Shown here piece by piece: positions 61,352-64,000 of a DNA stretch of 64,000 bases. This DNA is from Christensenellaceae bacterium (GTDB lineage: Bacteria; Bacillota; Clostridia; Christensenellales; Aristaeellaceae), in assembly GCA_022510815.1 (NCBI GenBank), contig JAFLST010000002.1, positions 33,992 through 97,991 of the forward strand, in the 5' to 3' direction. The notes beneath the pieces were generated by a model. The model was not told the origin of the DNA. It made no database searches and worked only from the letters and a program-made list of their open reading frames with translations. The first letter of the stretch is position 1. Each line of letters begins with the position of its first letter. The position numbers were made by a program, and so were the translations under genes.

Positions 61352-61906
61352 GTGAAGGATCTCTCGCTGCACATCCTCGATCTGGCGCAGAACAGCGTCA
61401 AGGCCGAGGCGACGCTCGTGACCATCCGGCTGGCGCTGGATGAAAAGGGATGGCTGACCTTCACTCTTCTCGATGACGGCAAGGGCATGACCCCGGAGCT
61501 GCTCGCTCAGGTGACCAGTCCCTTCGCTACCACGCGCACGACCCGCAAGGTCGGTCTGGGCATCCCCATGATGCAGGAGACGGCCCGGCGCACTGGCGGC
61601 GATCTGACCATCACCAGCGAGGTGGGCAAGGGCACGACCCTCACCGCGACGCTGGATACGACCAATCTGGACTGCCTGCCGCTGGGCGACGTGCCCGGAA
61701 CGCTGCTGAGCCTGTTCATCGGCTGCCCGGAGAAGCCGGACTTCCTCTTTGAGGGGTCGAGCCCCCGCGGCACATGCAGCTTTGACACCCGGGCGGTGCG
61801 GGAAGTGCTGGGGGGCATCCCCTTGAACGAACCCGAGGTCGCCGCTTGGCTGCAGGACGCGCTCAAGGAAGAAATTGACCCGATTTTCGGAGGTGTAATG
61901 ATATGA
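61352..61906 (+). CDS. GHKL ATPase in the Hyd operon
   Basis: This 184-residue protein has a GHKL ATPase domain (LDLAQNSVKAEA N-box, DDGKGM G1, VGLGIPMMQET G2, GKGTTLTAT) and a C-terminal extension of about 65 residues with a CSFDTRAVREVLGGIPLNEPEV segment. There is no phosphoacceptor His domain. Similar genes sit between nuoE- and nuoF-like genes of clostridial hydrogenase operons; their role is not established. GTG 61352 follows GGGAGGTG. It overlaps the next gene by four bases. Confidence 0.88.
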   Translation: MKDLSLHILDLAQNSVKAEATLVTIRLALDEKGWLTFTLLDDGKGMTPELLAQVTSPFATTRTTRKVGLGIPMMQETARRTGGDLTITSEVGKGTTLTATLDTTNLDCLPLGDVPGTLLSLFIGCPEKPDFLFEGSSPRGTCSFDTRAVREVLGGIPLNEPEVAAWLQDALKEEIDPIFGGVMI

Positions 61907-62274
61907 AATCACTGGCTGAACTGCAGGCCATCCGCGCCAAGACGCTGGAGAACATCGCCATGCGCAAGGAAGGCAACGACGGCGCTCGCATTGTCGTCGG
62001 CATGGCTACCTGCGGCATCGCTGCGGGCGCCCGCCCCGTGATGCTTGCCTTCATGGAAGAAGTCGCCAAGCGTAAGCTGGACCATGTGACCGTCGCCCAG
62101 ACCGGCTGCGCGGGCATGTGCCGCTATGAGCCCATGGTCGACGTGATCCTCCCCGGACAGGAGAAGGTCACCTACGTCAACCTCAAGCCCGAGATGGTCG
62201 GCCGCATCGTCGCCGAGCATATCGTCAATGGCCGCGTGGTGGAAGAGTACACCATCGGCGCCGCTCAGAAGTAA
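61903..62274 (+). CDS. 2Fe-2S ferredoxin-like (thioredoxin-fold) Hyd-associated protein
   Basis: This 123-residue protein has a thioredoxin-like ferredoxin fold with GMATCGIAAGA and QTGCAGMCRYEP. Only three of the usual four cysteine ligands are seen (C37, C69, C73); the second position is Ala-rich. It may carry a cluster with a non-Cys ligand or act in transfer or assembly. It lies in the Hyd operon between the HATPase and the NuoF-like gene. GGAGGTG precedes ATG 61903. Confidence 0.88.
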   Translation: MKSLAELQAIRAKTLENIAMRKEGNDGARIVVGMATCGIAAGARPVMLAFMEEVAKRKLDHVTVAQTGCAGMCRYEPMVDVILPGQEKVTYVNLKPEMVGRIVAEHIVNGRVVEEYTIGAAQK

Positions 62275-62304
62275 TTCACCGCCGCGTCAGAAGGATCGCG
62301 TCTG

Positions 62305-62452
62305 AGGACGGTTGCCCAAAGCCGTCCGCAGGACTTTGATCGTATCGCTTGGCTTTTGCCGGGCGGGCGGGGAGTTTCCCGTAGACGCGCAACGCACGCG
62401 CAGGGAAACATTCATCAGCGAAACTCGTCAAAATGGCTTTGTCATTTTGACG
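62305..62452. repeat. Dispersed intergenic hairpin repeat, copy C
   Basis: This element lies in a 200-base gap inside the otherwise tight Hyd operon. It has GGACGG / CCGTCC pairing near 62306-62327 and CCGCAGGACTTTGATCGTATC, similar to copies A and B. A GTTTCCC / GGGAAAC hairpin follows (62374-62380 and 62403-62409). The terminal perfect 10-bp hairpin is CGTCAAAATG (62426-62435), loop GCTTTGT, CATTTTGACG (62443-62452). It ends 10 bases before the next ribosome site and is oriented oppositely, relative to transcription, to the mre copies. Confidence 0.6.
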
Positions 62453-62474
62453 ACCTATCGAAGGAGGAAAACCC

Positions 62475-64000
<1,526 letters not shown>

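Overview
The window looks like a chromosomal segment of a GC-rich, anaerobic, probably spore-forming member of the Clostridia (Bacillota). The evidence is Gram-positive Shine-Dalgarno sites and sigma-A promoters, a methionine T-box, a 6S-like RNA, a gerA/gerB/gerC-type germination operon, an Rnf complex, pyruvate phosphate dikinase and the start of a NAD-linked bifurcating-type [FeFe] hydrogenase. I see no tRNA, rRNA, CRISPR array, insertion sequence or prophage. The gene content is mostly core chromosome. The unusual material lies in missing operon members, intergenic repeats and regulatory layouts.

Layout. 1-7.0 kb (minus strand): maf-mreB-mreC-mreD-PBP2-minD, the cell-shape and division cluster, interrupted twice by a dispersed hairpin repeat and with no minC before minD. 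7.1-11.6 kb: a QueT-type transporter, a DUF1540 protein and a three-gene spore germinant receptor operon. 11.7-16.7 kb (minus): a 1334-residue hybrid histidine kinase with two sensor modules and an HD-GYP response regulator. 16.9-22.6 kb (minus): a tightly packed run of ACT protein, UPF0210 protein, obgE, yhbY, two tandem acetyltransferases, a DNA glycosylase and an MBL hydrolase. 22.7-26.4 kb: a VOC protein, a zinc-ribbon/TPM pair, the 6S-like RNA and an XRE regulator. 26.6-31.2 kb: T-box-metG-tatD, then pfkB and an acetyltransferase. 31.2-41.4 kb: alpha/beta hydrolase, membrane Mur ligase, D-Ala-D-Ala-type ligase, DUF4870-like protein, dxs, tlyA, and nadK-argR-recN behind a promoter that carries an ARG-box-like site. 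41.5-46.3 kb: rnfC-D-E-A-B with no rnfG. 46.3-50.1 kb: a 5'-3' exonuclease and ppdK. 50.4-57.2 kb: a small membrane protein, tautomerase, purB, a nucleotidyltransferase, a SpoVB-like flippase, dCMP deaminase, a DUF6062 protein and a SPOR protein. 57.3-64 kb: a hydrogenase region that begins with regulatory genes (DRTGG, HATPase, a sensory-type [FeFe]-hydrogenase homologue, DRTGG, PHP) and continues into NuoE-like, HATPase, 2Fe-2S and NuoF-like genes. The last gene runs off the end.

How the parts fit. Rnf, PPDK and the Hyd genes together suggest energy metabolism built on reduced ferredoxin, NADH, H2 and pyrophosphate-linked glycolysis. The sensory hydrogenase homologue keeps the H-cluster-binding cysteines but has alanine at the proton-relay cysteine and no output domain. 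The neighbouring HATPase and DRTGG proteins are therefore plausible partners in a redox or H2 sensing relay.

The points most worth checking are the missing rnfG, the sensory Hyd cassette, the three-copy hairpin repeat, the missing minC, and the nadK-argR promoter, which combines an ARG-box-like operator with an overlapping terminator.
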